Shown here: one piece after another, positions 1 through 8,745 of the stretch
Numbering within the stretch: position 1 is the first letter of the stretch
Layout of the letters: every line of letters starts with the position of its first letter
Origin: Lachnospiraceae bacterium
GTDB taxonomy: Bacteria; Bacillota; Clostridia; Lachnospirales; Lachnospiraceae
DNA length: 64,000 nucleotides
Assembly (NCBI GenBank): GCA_015058015.1
Contig: SVDM01000006.1
Span: 101,113 to 165,112, forward strand
Direction: 5' to 3'
Position numbers and translations under genes: made by a program
Notes under the pieces: model-generated
Seen by the model: only the letters and a program-made list of their open reading frames with translations
The model's database searches: none
Told to the model about the DNA's origin: nothing

Positions 1-1860
1 TGTTATCTCAAACCTGTATCGTCCACAGAACTGTTTCGGACACGGAAGTTGCCGGATTTCAAAGTAGATTTGACCGCCTTCCATAGTAAACTTTATGGAA
101 TTGGACAGAATATTCATAAGAATCTGTCTTATGCGAAGAGCATCCAACCTGACGAATTTGTTCTCTATGTCATCAAATTTTCCAATCAGTTTTATATTTT
201 TTTCAGCAACAGAAGTAGATAAAAGTTCCACCAGTTGTTGTCCCAGGGAACCGACATTCCATACTTCTTCCTCGAATTCAAGCTTTCCGGACTCAATGCG
301 GGCCATATCCAGGCAATCATTTATCAGGCTTAACAAATAAGCGTTGGCTTTTTGAACCTTCATAAGGGAGTCTTCCAATACATCCGGATTATCCAGGTTC
401 TTTTTCGCTTTCTCCGTAAAACCTATAATAGCATTCATGGGCGTCCTTATATCATGAGACATGTTAAAGAGAAAAGCCGATTTGGCCTTGTTTGCAGCCT
501 CTGCTTCTTCTTTAGCCTTCTGGAGCTGAATCCTTGCCTGCATTTCCTCTGTAACATCATATCCCACGGTCATGCCGTATGTTTCATCTGTATATTCATC
601 GCTGGTCAGATAGCACATGAACTTCCTATATGCCCATTTTTTTATTCTTTCATCGTATACTTTACATATTATTTCAGGATCGGTTTCGCCCTCTTCATAG
701 CACTTTTTTAGATGCTCGGCTGAAAAGAATTCAATATACTTATCCCGATCCTCCGGTGCCAACGCCTTATCCGCAGTACATTTAATCATCTCAGAAAAAG
801 ACAGTTCTCTGTCTGCAAATCTGTAGGAGCAATCCACCACCTCACCGTTAATTCTCTCATATATGGGATATATTATACGGTCTTCAGTGTAAACCACCTT
901 ATAGAAGCTGGCAGCACTTCTAAGTATGGTTTGAAAGAATACCTGAGAGTCTCTGGCAGACCTTATATTCCTGTCATTGTCATATAATCCAACAATAAAG
1001 CCAATGGTTTTCCCTCCGGAATCCAAATCAGCCGTATACTTCAACATATAATTGTGAACAGCGCCGTCTAATATACCCCTGAAATTAAAATCAAAAGCCT
1101 GATTTCTCTCTAATCTCTTAAGCATATAATCTCTTCTGGTCTGCTCGTAGAAATAATCCCTATCTCCCGGATGAACAAAATACTCCATAAGAAGATCCAG
1201 CCGTCTTCCAAAGTACTTCTCTTCAGTCCACCCCGGAACCACCCTTGCCACTTTCTTGCTTAACCGGAAGGATGTTGCCGTATCATAGTGTTCATTCTCA
1301 GTTATCTTTACAATGGCGATGCCTTCACAGTCACTGCTAAGTCTGGCAATAACCGAGTCTCTCTCGGAGATCTCACCTTTTGTCTCCTCCATTGCAGTAT
1401 CATAGCCCAATTGGCGAGCTGATTGTTCGTATATGCCTACATCGTTTATTACCAGTACAGCTCCCTTGGTCTTTATCATAGTGGGAATCATATACTTAAA
1501 TCTGAGGTAACGTACGCTTCCGTCTACTATTATACGAACGCGGTATGTATATACTCTTTCCTTACGCAATTCTTCATGAACTTTTTCGGGATCAGCATCC
1601 GCTAAAAAACGTTCCTTATCCAAAGGATGAACGTACTTATCTCTAATGTACGTCTCTTTTCCCCTGGTTAAGTAAGCTTCCTCCAAAGAATCAAAGAATT
1701 CCTCCAGCCCTTCTACATAAGAGTAGCGTGTTACAGAAAGATTATCATAATCGTAGTAAGCCACATAATCATAAGATGCAGCCAACGAATCAGCGATTAT
1801 TTCAGCGCTTAAGCCGGTCTCATTGATATTATTCTTAATCAGCTTTTCGTGTTTGGTCAA
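1..1860 (-). CDS. PAS-type sensor histidine kinase, 3' end beyond the window
   Basis: The frame is open from 1860 to the left edge (620 residues visible). The likely start is TTG at 1860-1858: a purine-rich GGGGGG run lies 6 nt upstream, a stop lies seven codons upstream, and the next in-frame ATG is over 100 codons in. Two to three PAS-like sensory regions fill residues 1 to about 440. A short coiled linker follows, then an H-box NMSHDIRTPMNAI with the phospho-accepting His at about residue 469, and an N-box ILMNILSNSIKF near residue 583. The G-boxes, and any receiver domain, lie outside the window. No membrane segment is visible, so a cytosolic sensor is likely. Kinases with this H-box in Lachnospiraceae are often hybrid kinases with C-terminal receivers; that is family knowledge. 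The signal cannot be named. Confidence 0.88.
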   Translation of the reverse strand, partial: MTKHEKLIKNNINETGLSAEIIADSLAASYDYVAYYDYDNLSVTRYSYVEGLEEFFDSLEEAYLTRGKETYIRDKYVHPLDKERFLADADPEKVHEELRKERVYTYRVRIIVDGSVRYLRFKYMIPTMIKTKGAVLVINDVGIYEQSARQLGYDTAMEETKGEISERDSVIARLSSDCEGIAIVKITENEHYDTATSFRLSKKVARVVPGWTEEKYFGRRLDLLMEYFVHPGDRDYFYEQTRRDYMLKRLERNQAFDFNFRGILDGAVHNYMLKYTADLDSGGKTIGFIVGLYDNDRNIRSARDSQVFFQTILRSAASFYKVVYTEDRIIYPIYERINGEVVDCSYRFADRELSFSEMIKCTADKALAPEDRDKYIEFFSAEHLKKCYEEGETDPEIICKVYDERIKKWAYRKFMCYLTSDEYTDETYGMTVGYDVTEEMQARIQLQKAKEEAEAANKAKSAFLFNMSHDIRTPMNAIIGFTEKAKKNLDNPDVLEDSLMKVQKANAYLLSLINDCLDMARIESGKLEFEEEVWNVGSLGQQLVELLSTSVAEKNIKLIGKFDDIENKFVRLDALRIRQILMNILSNSIKFTMEGGQIYFEIRQLPCPKQFCGRYRFEIT

Positions 1861-1894
1861 TTCTATCCCCCCACCAATTCACTATGCAGTAATT

Positions 1895-1924
1895 ATTTTA
1901 TCACAGAATTGTCATTGTTATCAA
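1895..1924 (-). promoter_or_regulatory. Putative sigma-A promoter of the sensor kinase
   Basis: On the minus strand, TTGATA (1924-1919) and TAAAAT (1900-1895) are separated by 18 nt. They lie about 35 nt upstream of the TTG start. The assignment rests on hexamer match and position only. Confidence 0.4.
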
Positions 1925-1971
1925 TCTATATCGAGAAATTCAATAAAATAATCTGAGAATTATAACCGGAC

Positions 1972-2006
1972 GCAAAACAGGCTGCCCATTAAAGGACAGC
2001 CTTCAT
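1972..2006 (-). terminator. Rho-independent terminator of valS
   Basis: Downstream of the valS stop, the minus strand forms AGGCTGTCC / GGGCAGCCT (one G-U pair) around a short loop, followed by GTTTTG. Confidence 0.7.
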
Positions 2007-2023
2007 TTCATGAATATTTCTGT

Positions 2024-4666
2024 TTAAAGTTGTGACAGACGTTCTTCTACCTGCTCTAACATTGCCTTATACTTGGCAAGCTTCTCTTTTTCTTCGTTAA
2101 CCTTGGCTTCCGGAGCCTTGCTAACAAATTTCTCGTTAGAGAGCATTCCTTCTGCTCTCTTTATTTCTCCTTGCAGCTTGGTCTTCTCTTTCTCGAGACG
2201 CTCTCTTTCCTTGTCAAGATCTACAAGTTCTTCAAGAGGCATGTATATTACTGCTCCGGGAATAACCGATGATACAGCATTGTCATCTATTCCCGCCTTG
2301 TCCTTTTGTACGATTACATTGTTGGACATTATAAGATTTAAGTAATCAGCCTTCATACTTTCAAATGTATGGGCTATTTTTTCATCCTCTGTAACAACAT
2401 ATACCGTTGCCTTCTTTGAAGGTGGAACATTAAGTTCTGTTCTGGCATTTCTGACTGCTCTGACTGCATCCTGAATATGGGCAAATGCCTCTTCTGCCTC
2501 GGGATTAGCATCTGCTTCCTTATACTCCGGCCAGGAGGATACCATAATGGATTCTTCCTCTGACTGCAGTGTGCAGAATATTTCTTCAGTAACGAAGGGC
2601 ATATAAGGGTGAAGGAGCTTTAATACACCGATAAGAACGGTTCTTAAGGTCCATAAAGCCGCATTTGCAGCCTGGATGTCATTTTCCTTGTTGTATAATC
2701 TGGGTTTAACAATTTCTATGTACCAGTCGCAGAACTCATCCCATGCAAAGTCATATATCTTCTGGACTGCGATACCCAGCTCGTACTTCTCCATATTCTC
2801 CGTTACCTCTTTGGTTACGGTATTGAATCTGGAGATTATCCACTTATCTGCTGCAGCAAGTTCAGCCCCCGCAGGTTCTTTGATATCTTCGTCCCCAAGA
2901 TTCATCATAATAAATCTTGAAGCATTCCATATCTTATTGGCAAAGTTTCTGTTGGCCTCTACTCTCTCCCAATAGAAACGCATGTCATTTCCCGGAGAAT
3001 TACCTGTAATAATAGTGAGTCTGAGGGCATCTGCGCCGTACTTATCGATTACTTCAAGGGGATCGATTCCGTTACCTAATGACTTACTCATCTTACGTCC
3101 CTCGGAGTCTCTTATAAGTCCGTGAATGAATACTGTATCAAAAGGCGCCTTGCCTGTGTGGGCATAACCTGAGAATACCATTCTTACTACCCAGAAGAAG
3201 ATGATATCATATCCTGTTACAAGTACGTTAGTCGGATAGAAGTAATCAAGCTCCTCTGTTTTCTCCGGCCAACCCAGGGTTGAAAAAGGCCACAGAGCTG
3301 ATGAGAACCAGGTATCAAGTGTATCCTCATCCTGCTTCATATTGGTACAGCCGCACTTAGGACATTTATCCGGTGCTTCCTTTGCCACTACAACTTCGCC
3401 GCACTCCTGACAGTAATATGCCGGGATTCTGTGTCCCCACCAAAGCTGTCTTGAGATACACCAGTCTCTGATGTTCTCCAGCCAGTGAAGATAAATCTTA
3501 TCGAATCTCTCAGGTACAAATCTTAACTCTTTCTTTTCTATAGCTGCTATAGCCGGCTTAGCCAGTTCTTCCATGGCTACAAACCACTGGGGCTTAATAA
3601 GGGGCTCTACTGTAGCCTTGCAGCGGTCATGGGTTCCTACGTTATGTACATGGCTTTCTATCTTTACAAGAAGGCCTTCTTTCTCTAAATCTGCCACTAC
3701 CGCCTTACGAGCCTCATAGCGCTCCATTCCGGCGTATTTGCCACCGTTCTCATTAATGGTAGCGTCATCGTTCATGACGTTTATCTCAGGGAGATTATGA
3801 CGCTTTCCTACTTCGAAGTCGTTGGGGTCGTGGGCCGGTGTAATCTTTACAACACCTGTTCCGAATTCCTTATCTACGTACTCGTCTGCAACAATGGGTA
3901 TCTCACGGCCTACAAGAGGCAATATTGCAGTCTTTCCGATAAGGTCTTTATATCTCTCATCATCCGGATGAACTGCAAGGGCTGTATCACCAAGCATTGT
4001 CTCCGGTCTTGTGGTTGCTATCTCTACGAACCTGTCGCTCCCCTTGATGGGATAATTTATATGCCAGAAATGACCTTCCTGCTCCACATGCTCTACTTCC
4101 GCATCGGAGATAGATGTCTGGCAGACCGGACACCAGTTTATTATTCTGGAGCCCTTATAGATATATCCCTCATTATAGAGCTTTACGAATACCTCTAACA
4201 CTGCCTCTGAACAGCCTTTATCCATGGTAAATCTCTCTCGATCCCAGTCAGCAGAGACTCCCATCTTCTTTAACTGATTTACGATTCTTGTGCCATACTC
4301 GTCTTTCCACTGCCATGCACGCTCCAAGAACTTCTCACGGCCAAGGTCTGCCTTGTCGATTCCTTCCTTCTTCAGAGCTTCTGTTATCTTTACCTCTGTT
4401 GCGATACTTGCATGGTCTGTACCGGGCTGCCACAACGCGTTATACCCCTGCATTCTCTTGAATCTTATAAGTATATCCTGCAGTGTATTATCAAAGGCAT
4501 GACCCATATGCAGCTGTCCCGTGATATTTGGGGGCGGCATAACTATGGTGAAGGGTTTCTTACTCCTGTCCACTTCAGCGTGGAAGTATTTCTTCTCTTC
4601 CCATTTCTTATAAAGTCTGTCCTCGATTCGTTTGGGGTCGTATGTTTTCTCAAGTTCCTTGCTCAT
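2024..4666 (-). CDS. valS: Valyl-tRNA synthetase
   Basis: Class I aminoacyl-tRNA synthetase that charges tRNA(Val) in the cytosol. It has the HMGH nucleotide-binding signature at residues 53-56, an editing domain in the middle ([17 protein letters not shown]), a KMSKS loop at about residue 524, the tRNA-binding anticodon domain and the C-terminal coiled-coil arm rich in Lys/Glu. At 880 residues it is the usual bacterial length. I place the start at ATG 4666, 9 nt after AAAGGA. A TTG three codons further up abuts the ribosome site and is unlikely. The gene is monocistronic, between its own promoter and a terminator. No T-box leader is present, although T-box control of valS is common in Firmicutes; the transcribed leader is only about 50 nt. 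Confidence 0.97.
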   Translation of the reverse strand: MSKELEKTYDPKRIEDRLYKKWEEKKYFHAEVDRSKKPFTIVMPPPNITGQLHMGHAFDNTLQDILIRFKRMQGYNALWQPGTDHASIATEVKITEALKKEGIDKADLGREKFLERAWQWKDEYGTRIVNQLKKMGVSADWDRERFTMDKGCSEAVLEVFVKLYNEGYIYKGSRIINWCPVCQTSISDAEVEHVEQEGHFWHINYPIKGSDRFVEIATTRPETMLGDTALAVHPDDERYKDLIGKTAILPLVGREIPIVADEYVDKEFGTGVVKITPAHDPNDFEVGKRHNLPEINVMNDDATINENGGKYAGMERYEARKAVVADLEKEGLLVKIESHVHNVGTHDRCKATVEPLIKPQWFVAMEELAKPAIAAIEKKELRFVPERFDKIYLHWLENIRDWCISRQLWWGHRIPAYYCQECGEVVVAKEAPDKCPKCGCTNMKQDEDTLDTWFSSALWPFSTLGWPEKTEELDYFYPTNVLVTGYDIIFFWVVRMVFSGYAHTGKAPFDTVFIHGLIRDSEGRKMSKSLGNGIDPLEVIDKYGADALRLTIITGNSPGNDMRFYWERVEANRNFANKIWNASRFIMMNLGDEDIKEPAGAELAAADKWIISRFNTVTKEVTENMEKYELGIAVQKIYDFAWDEFCDWYIEIVKPRLYNKENDIQAANAALWTLRTVLIGVLKLLHPYMPFVTEEIFCTLQSEEESIMVSSWPEYKEADANPEAEEAFAHIQDAVRAVRNARTELNVPPSKKATVYVVTEDEKIAHTFESMKADYLNLIMSNNVIVQKDKAGIDDNAVSSVIPGAVIYMPLEELVDLDKERERLEKEKTKLQGEIKRAEGMLSNEKFVSKAPEAKVNEEKEKLAKYKAMLEQVEERLSQL

Positions 4667-4725
4667 TTCCGGCAATCCTTTCTATATGTAAATCTTCAAT
4701 ATCAGCACAAAATACTATCCTTTAT

Positions 4726-4755
4726 AATATACACGTCTAAGGGCTCTAAAGTCAA
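4726..4755 (-). promoter_or_regulatory. Sigma-A type promoter of valS
   Basis: On the minus strand, TTGACT (4755-4750) and TATATT (4731-4726) are spaced by 18 nt. This predicts a leader of roughly 50 nt before the valS ATG, too short for a T-box. Confidence 0.6.
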
Positions 4756-5188
4756 GTTCACGAACACTCTTATTGAGTCACAGGTACGATTCTACCGACT
4801 CACTTGAGGACAGTATCTACAAACGCTACAGGGGGACCAAGAACCCTTCAGTTACGGAATTCTTCTCCAAGTGAAATCACTAAGCAACCTTGGTAATATG
4901 CATAATGTATTCGTTAGATGTGGAAATACTGCAACGGCTGCAGGGTGGTGCATATAGGCGCTTGGTTACGTGAATGTGAGCCTAGTGAAATAGAAGCGAG
5001 TTTGGAATAATATTCACACGAGACGCCATGGACGGCGTCGAGAGTGATTAAGGTCATGGACGACCATTAATCACGGTGGGAATATTACCAAACTCGCTTC
5101 GTTATTTCATTTGGCGAACAATTCAGTAACCAAGCGCCTATATGCACCCCCTGCAGCCGATATCCCGCATCTGTACATAATACTCTCC
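4756..5188. other. Non-coding region between divergent promoters of valS and the FMN reductase gene
   Basis: This stretch has no plausible gene. From 4756 to about 4930 I see no recognisable feature. From 4935 to 5159 it is occupied by the long palindrome listed separately. An open frame enters the reductase gene from inside the palindrome (TTG at 5111) but has no ribosome site. Confidence 0.7.
4935..5159. repeat. 225-bp nested palindrome (long hairpin element A)
   Basis: The outer arms at 4935-4969 and 5126-5159 are complementary at 34 of 35 positions, with one bulged base. The middle arms include AAGCGAGTTTGG (4994-5005) against CCAAACTCGCTT (5088-5099), and AATATTC (5009-5015) against GAATATT (5080-5086). 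The centre holds two small hairpins. One is GACGCC/GGCGTC (5022-5039). The other is a 12-bp stem at 5044-5074. Both have the same closing pair and loop, C-ATGGAC-G. The element lies between two divergent promoters and not at the end of a gene, so it is not simply a terminator. It could be a structured RNA, a protein-binding cruciform or a mobile repeat; the sequence alone does not decide. Confidence 0.9.
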
Positions 5189-5217
5189 TTGCATGAGTTC
5201 TTTTCAGAGGCTATAAT
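5189..5217 (+). promoter_or_regulatory. Sigma-A promoter of the FMN reductase-DUF3786 operon
   Basis: TTGCAT (5189-5194), a 17-nt spacer and a consensus TATAAT (5212-5217) lie about 35 nt upstream of the start codon at 5252. Confidence 0.7.
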
Positions 5218-5251
5218 CAAGGATAGATATGTAGGAAAAAGGAGGTTATGT

Positions 5252-5869
5252 ATGAAAGTACTTATAATTAACGGAAGTCCGAAAGCGGACGGTAACACCA
5301 GCACGGCTGTTAAGGAAATGCTGAAAGTCTTTGAAGCCGAAGGTGTGGAAACAGAAGTTGTTCAAATCGGAAAGAAGAATATCAGAGGTTGTGTAGCCTG
5401 CGGGTCATGTTATAAGACCGGTAAGTGCGCCTTTGATGATGAGGTAAATGCCATAGCCGGGAAGTTTGAAGCAGCAGACGGTCTCGTGCTTGCCACTCCT
5501 GTGTATTATGCATCGGCTAATGCCACGCTTATTGCCTGCCTTGACAGGTTGTTCTACAGCTCACACTTTGATAAGACCATGAAGGTGGGTGCAAGTATAG
5601 CAGTAGCAAGAAGGGGCGGCTGTTCGGCGACATTTGACGAATTAAATAAATACTTTACAATAAGCGGAATGCCTGTGGCATCAAGCCAGTACTGGAACAG
5701 CGTTCACGGTGCAGCCCCCGGGGAAGCAGCTAAGGATATAGAAGGCTTACAGACCATGAGAACCCTGGCTAAGAATATGACCTTCCTTATGAAGAGTATA
5801 GCTCTCGGCAAGGAAAAGTATGGCCTGCCGGAGAAAGAAGCTATGACTCCAACCAACTTTATCAGATAA
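5252..5869 (+). CDS. NADPH-dependent FMN reductase / flavodoxin-fold oxidoreductase
   Basis: A 205-residue flavodoxin-like protein. The N-terminal phosphate-binding loop IINGSPKADGNTST follows the first beta strand as in iron-sulfur flavoproteins and NADPH:FMN reductases. A CVACGSCYKTGKC cysteine cluster follows, then ATPVYYASANATL, which in this family forms the flavin-binding second loop. It is probably a cytosolic electron-transfer flavoprotein; the partner is unknown. The start at ATG 5252 is set by AAAGGAGG 6 nt upstream; a longer frame from 5111 runs through the palindrome and is rejected. It is followed after 11 nt by the DUF3786 gene, with which it should be co-transcribed. Confidence 0.9.
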   Translation: MKVLIINGSPKADGNTSTAVKEMLKVFEAEGVETEVVQIGKKNIRGCVACGSCYKTGKCAFDDEVNAIAGKFEAADGLVLATPVYYASANATLIACLDRLFYSSHFDKTMKVGASIAVARRGGCSATFDELNKYFTISGMPVASSQYWNSVHGAAPGEAAKDIEGLQTMRTLAKNMTFLMKSIALGKEKYGLPEKEAMTPTNFIR

Positions 5870-5880
5870 AAGGAGGCCCT

Positions 5881-6549
5881 ATGAGTAATAAAACCCCGTC
5901 GGAAAAGCTTAAGGGTGAAAAGGCCCCCTCTAACTACGAGATATTCCGAAATAATACAAGAGATTTATTCATGACCTATGAGCTTCAACCCATGATAGAC
6001 AAGTTGGGCCTTGATCACGACGAAAATTATATATATTTTACATACCTGAATAGTAAATTCAGACTTAATAAACAAACAGGGGATTTTTATGTATTAGACG
6101 ATAAATCCTCAGCTTATGTATTATCAGATTATGAGGATGCCCTTACTTTGTATGATGTATTCGCTTACTCCGAGGAAGGTGCCAAAGCCTCCGGAGAGCT
6201 GGTACAGATTCAGAATCTATCCCGCGTACAAGCAGCCAACTCTTATGCGGGTGAGGGTATCTATGAGCGGTACGGAAAGGAATATTCCGGCAAGGCCGAA
6301 GCACTTATGGCCGCTTGTGAGGCTATGGGCGGTACACCCTATGGCAAGGGCGATGTCGCCATGCGTATTCCGCTTTTTAGAGATGTCTATGCCGGCATCT
6401 CCTTTTGGGAGGCGGATGATGAGTTTCCCCCGGTGCTGAATATTTTTGTGGACAGCAACATGCTTTCCTTCATGCATTACGAAACTGTCTGGTATTGCTG
6501 TAACGGACTGTTGAAGCATATCGAGGCTCTTGTCAAAAACCCAAAATAA
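5881..6549 (+). CDS. DUF3786 domain-containing protein
   Basis: A 222-residue soluble protein that matches the DUF3786 pattern as I know it: an N-terminal helical part, then GGTPYGKGDVAMRIPLF, a short FWEADDEFPP segment and IFVDSNMLSFMHYET near the C-terminus. No catalytic residues are known to me for this family and there is no signal peptide. The gene has its own AAAGGAGG ribosome site 11 nt after the flavoprotein stop. The pairing suggests a shared redox role, but that is inference from adjacency only. Confidence 0.8.
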   Translation: MSNKTPSEKLKGEKAPSNYEIFRNNTRDLFMTYELQPMIDKLGLDHDENYIYFTYLNSKFRLNKQTGDFYVLDDKSSAYVLSDYEDALTLYDVFAYSEEGAKASGELVQIQNLSRVQAANSYAGEGIYERYGKEYSGKAEALMAACEAMGGTPYGKGDVAMRIPLFRDVYAGISFWEADDEFPPVLNIFVDSNMLSFMHYETVWYCCNGLLKHIEALVKNPK

Positions 6550-6553
6550 TTAG

Positions 6554-6592
6554 AAAAGCCGTGCACTTATAAAAGCGCACGGCTTATTTTTG
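6554..6592. terminator. Bidirectional terminator between convergent genes
   Basis: The stem AAGCCGTGC / GCACGGCTT (about 6556-6585) is followed on the plus strand by ATTTTT and, on the minus strand, by TTTTCT. It separates the DUF3786 gene from the convergent surface-protein gene. Confidence 0.85.
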
Positions 6593-6611
6593 CTAATTAC
6601 GTCTCCCCATT

Positions 6612-8612
6612 CTATGGTCTCTTATGTTTGTATTCATATACTCCCACCAGACCTGCAAGGCCGGTAAGCATTATAAAGAATAATAAGGGAGTATTGTCCC
6701 CTGTATTGGGGCTCTTTACTACATCTGCATATGTTATGGCAAAGGTGGAATACAGCGCCGATTCCGACTCTAAGTATTCACCGTTTTCAGTTGCAGACAG
6801 TTCTTCTACTTTACCCTCATGTGCTCTTAAAAGGGCGAATATTCTGACCTTGCCCGGGGGTACTGCAGGCAGTCCCTTAGGAATGGGAAGCTTAAACTTT
6901 ATGGTTTTGCCGGCATTGGCGATATTGCCCACATGCTCTCCCTCAATGGTTACTTCAAAATCAATGGTTACAAAGCCAACCAAATTCTTACCTGTAGCCA
7001 GGCTCTCCGTAATCAGGTTAGCATCCTCTCCCACATCTTCTGCCTTAACCTCATTTATAACAAGCTGCATCCTAACCTCCTTGCCTTCCGATACAGCCTT
7101 AATGATAGCCTCGGCCAGGGCCGGATCTACACCCTCTGCCTTACCGTTAGTAACAAGCTCATCAATTATGGCCTGAGCCGCTTCATTAACGCTTGATTCT
7201 TCCTCTGCATTGGCATTTACAACTGCAATATCCCTTTGGGTATATACTGCACAATCTCTGTAACTTTCCTTTTTACCTGTCCAGGTTACCTCCACCTCCG
7301 GAGAAAACACCTTACCCTCTCCCAGGAAACCTTTGAAGAAGGATTCATCATAATAGTCCTTGGTCTTTTCTTTACTCATTGCAACTCCGATTCCACCACG
7401 GCCATCCTCATCCGTAGTGCCTGTAGTGCGGAACACGCCTCCGGATAAGGTTATATCCGTAGAATCATCGCCTTCCATGCCAATCATTAGTCCCCCACAG
7501 GTTCCCATAAAGGTTCCTCCTGATATATGAGCCTCACCACAGTTCTGTATCATAACAGCATACTGAACTGCCGGACCGCTTTCAAAGTGGCCCCCCTCTA
7601 TGGTAACCTTTGGTTGAAATTCATTGCCATTAATATCAACCGCAGGTGTCCAGAGGGGATCTCCAGACTTATTCTTATTTATAAAGGTTCCGCCTTCTAT
7701 TATCACATTCATATCCCATGTCTCAAGGGGAATATCATTGCCATCTCCGGTAAAGATAAATTCACCTCCGGTAATAATCAATGTGTGTGCTTTATCGTCA
7801 TCTCCGTTATTAGCTCCAAGGTAATTAATCTTTCCCCCTTCTATAATAACGTCACCGGAAGTTTTTACTTCCTCAAAGGTTCCGCCGGAGATTGCGGTCC
7901 TGCCTTCAATAATTAAACTATCCCTGAAGGTTCCTTCAAGTATTGCACCGGTGCCTTCAACCTTGACCTTATCCATAAAAGTTCCGCTATGGATTACACC
8001 CAAATAATTGATGCTTAGCATATTATGAAATGTTCCGGCATCTATAATAGCACCATTTGTTGCCACAATCTCGCCTTCAAAATCACCGCCGGATATAACA
8101 GTGCGATCACATTCAATAATATTAGTTCCTTCAGGATCTAATTGATCACCTATTTTAAAAGAGCCATTGCCTACAATAGCAAGTTCAATCTTTTTAGCAT
8201 TCAAAAGAGCTAACTCTCTTCTTATTCCACCATTTTTGTATTCTACAGAATCCTTGTAAGTCAAGGTCTTTCCCGCCATATCAAGATTCAGAGTCTCTTC
8301 GATGTCATTCCCTTCCACAACAAATGCCTCTTGATCAAGTATGATATTCTCCTCTAACTTGTAGTCATAGTTAGAGTTTAGCTCATAAACGCCCTTACCC
8401 ACATATCCGGCATATGAGTCATCGGGAGTTTCTACTCCGGCAACATACTTAATACCATTAACCTCGGTACCCGCCTGACTTCTTGCCGCAGTCAGTGCAT
8501 CTTCATTAATGGTTATTGTAGATCTATCGGCTCCCATAACCGGAAGAGCCGGCAGGGCCAACAATGCCACCATAACCACTGCCAGAAGTCTTCTAATCCT
8601 TGTCATTTTCAT
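6612..8612 (-). CDS. Secreted, wall-anchored beta-helix surface protein (S-P-N-T-G-D anchor)
   Basis: A 666-residue exported protein. The first 30 residues are a basic signal peptide (RIRRLLAVVMVALLALP, then ALPVMGA). The middle carries many irregular repeats of the type ISGGTF / IEGGxF about 20 residues apart, which suggests a right-handed parallel beta-helix (pectin-lyase-like) or similar solenoid. No polysaccharide-lyase active site is recognisable. A globular C-terminal module follows, then SPNTGDN, a hydrophobic stretch and the tail YEYKHKRP: a sortase-type sorting signal with S-P-x-T-G in place of L-P-x-T-G. I chose ATG 8612 because AGGAGGGG lies 4 nt upstream; a GTG six codons earlier overlaps that site. 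No sortase gene is in the window. It shares its C-terminal plan with the gene at 62191. Confidence 0.85.
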   Translation of the reverse strand: MKMTRIRRLLAVVMVALLALPALPVMGADRSTITINEDALTAARSQAGTEVNGIKYVAGVETPDDSYAGYVGKGVYELNSNYDYKLEENIILDQEAFVVEGNDIEETLNLDMAGKTLTYKDSVEYKNGGIRRELALLNAKKIELAIVGNGSFKIGDQLDPEGTNIIECDRTVISGGDFEGEIVATNGAIIDAGTFHNMLSINYLGVIHSGTFMDKVKVEGTGAILEGTFRDSLIIEGRTAISGGTFEEVKTSGDVIIEGGKINYLGANNGDDDKAHTLIITGGEFIFTGDGNDIPLETWDMNVIIEGGTFINKNKSGDPLWTPAVDINGNEFQPKVTIEGGHFESGPAVQYAVMIQNCGEAHISGGTFMGTCGGLMIGMEGDDSTDITLSGGVFRTTGTTDEDGRGGIGVAMSKEKTKDYYDESFFKGFLGEGKVFSPEVEVTWTGKKESYRDCAVYTQRDIAVVNANAEEESSVNEAAQAIIDELVTNGKAEGVDPALAEAIIKAVSEGKEVRMQLVINEVKAEDVGEDANLITESLATGKNLVGFVTIDFEVTIEGEHVGNIANAGKTIKFKLPIPKGLPAVPPGKVRIFALLRAHEGKVEELSATENGEYLESESALYSTFAITYADVVKSPNTGDNTPLLFFIMLTGLAGLVGVYEYKHKRP

Positions 8613-8631
8613 GCTACCCCTCCTTTTCACT

Positions 8632-8660
8632 ACTATACCATTTTCAGTATATTTTTACAA
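8632..8660 (-). promoter_or_regulatory. Putative promoter of the beta-helix surface protein
   Basis: On the minus strand, TTGTAA (8660-8655) and TATAGT (8637-8632) have a 17-nt spacer. The implied leader is only about 13-15 nt, just enough to hold the ribosome site, so confidence is modest. Confidence 0.4.
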
Positions 8661-8684
8661 TAGTCAGAAAACTTCTTCATGTAC

Positions 8685-8711
8685 AAAAAAGAGACGTGTC
8701 TCCACATCTCT
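8685..8711 (-). terminator. Terminator of nrdD
   Basis: Minus-strand stem AGAGATGTG / CACGTCTCT followed by TTTTTT, about 35 nt after the nrdD stop. Confidence 0.85.
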
Positions 8712-8745
8712 TTTTCGTGAATTGTTATTTTGTTATAAGCAAGGG

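Noticed and set aside
5111..5251. N-terminal extension of the FMN reductase beginning in the palindrome
   Set aside because: TTG start without a ribosome site, and the promoter lies inside the extension; AAAGGAGG before ATG 5252 fixes the start.
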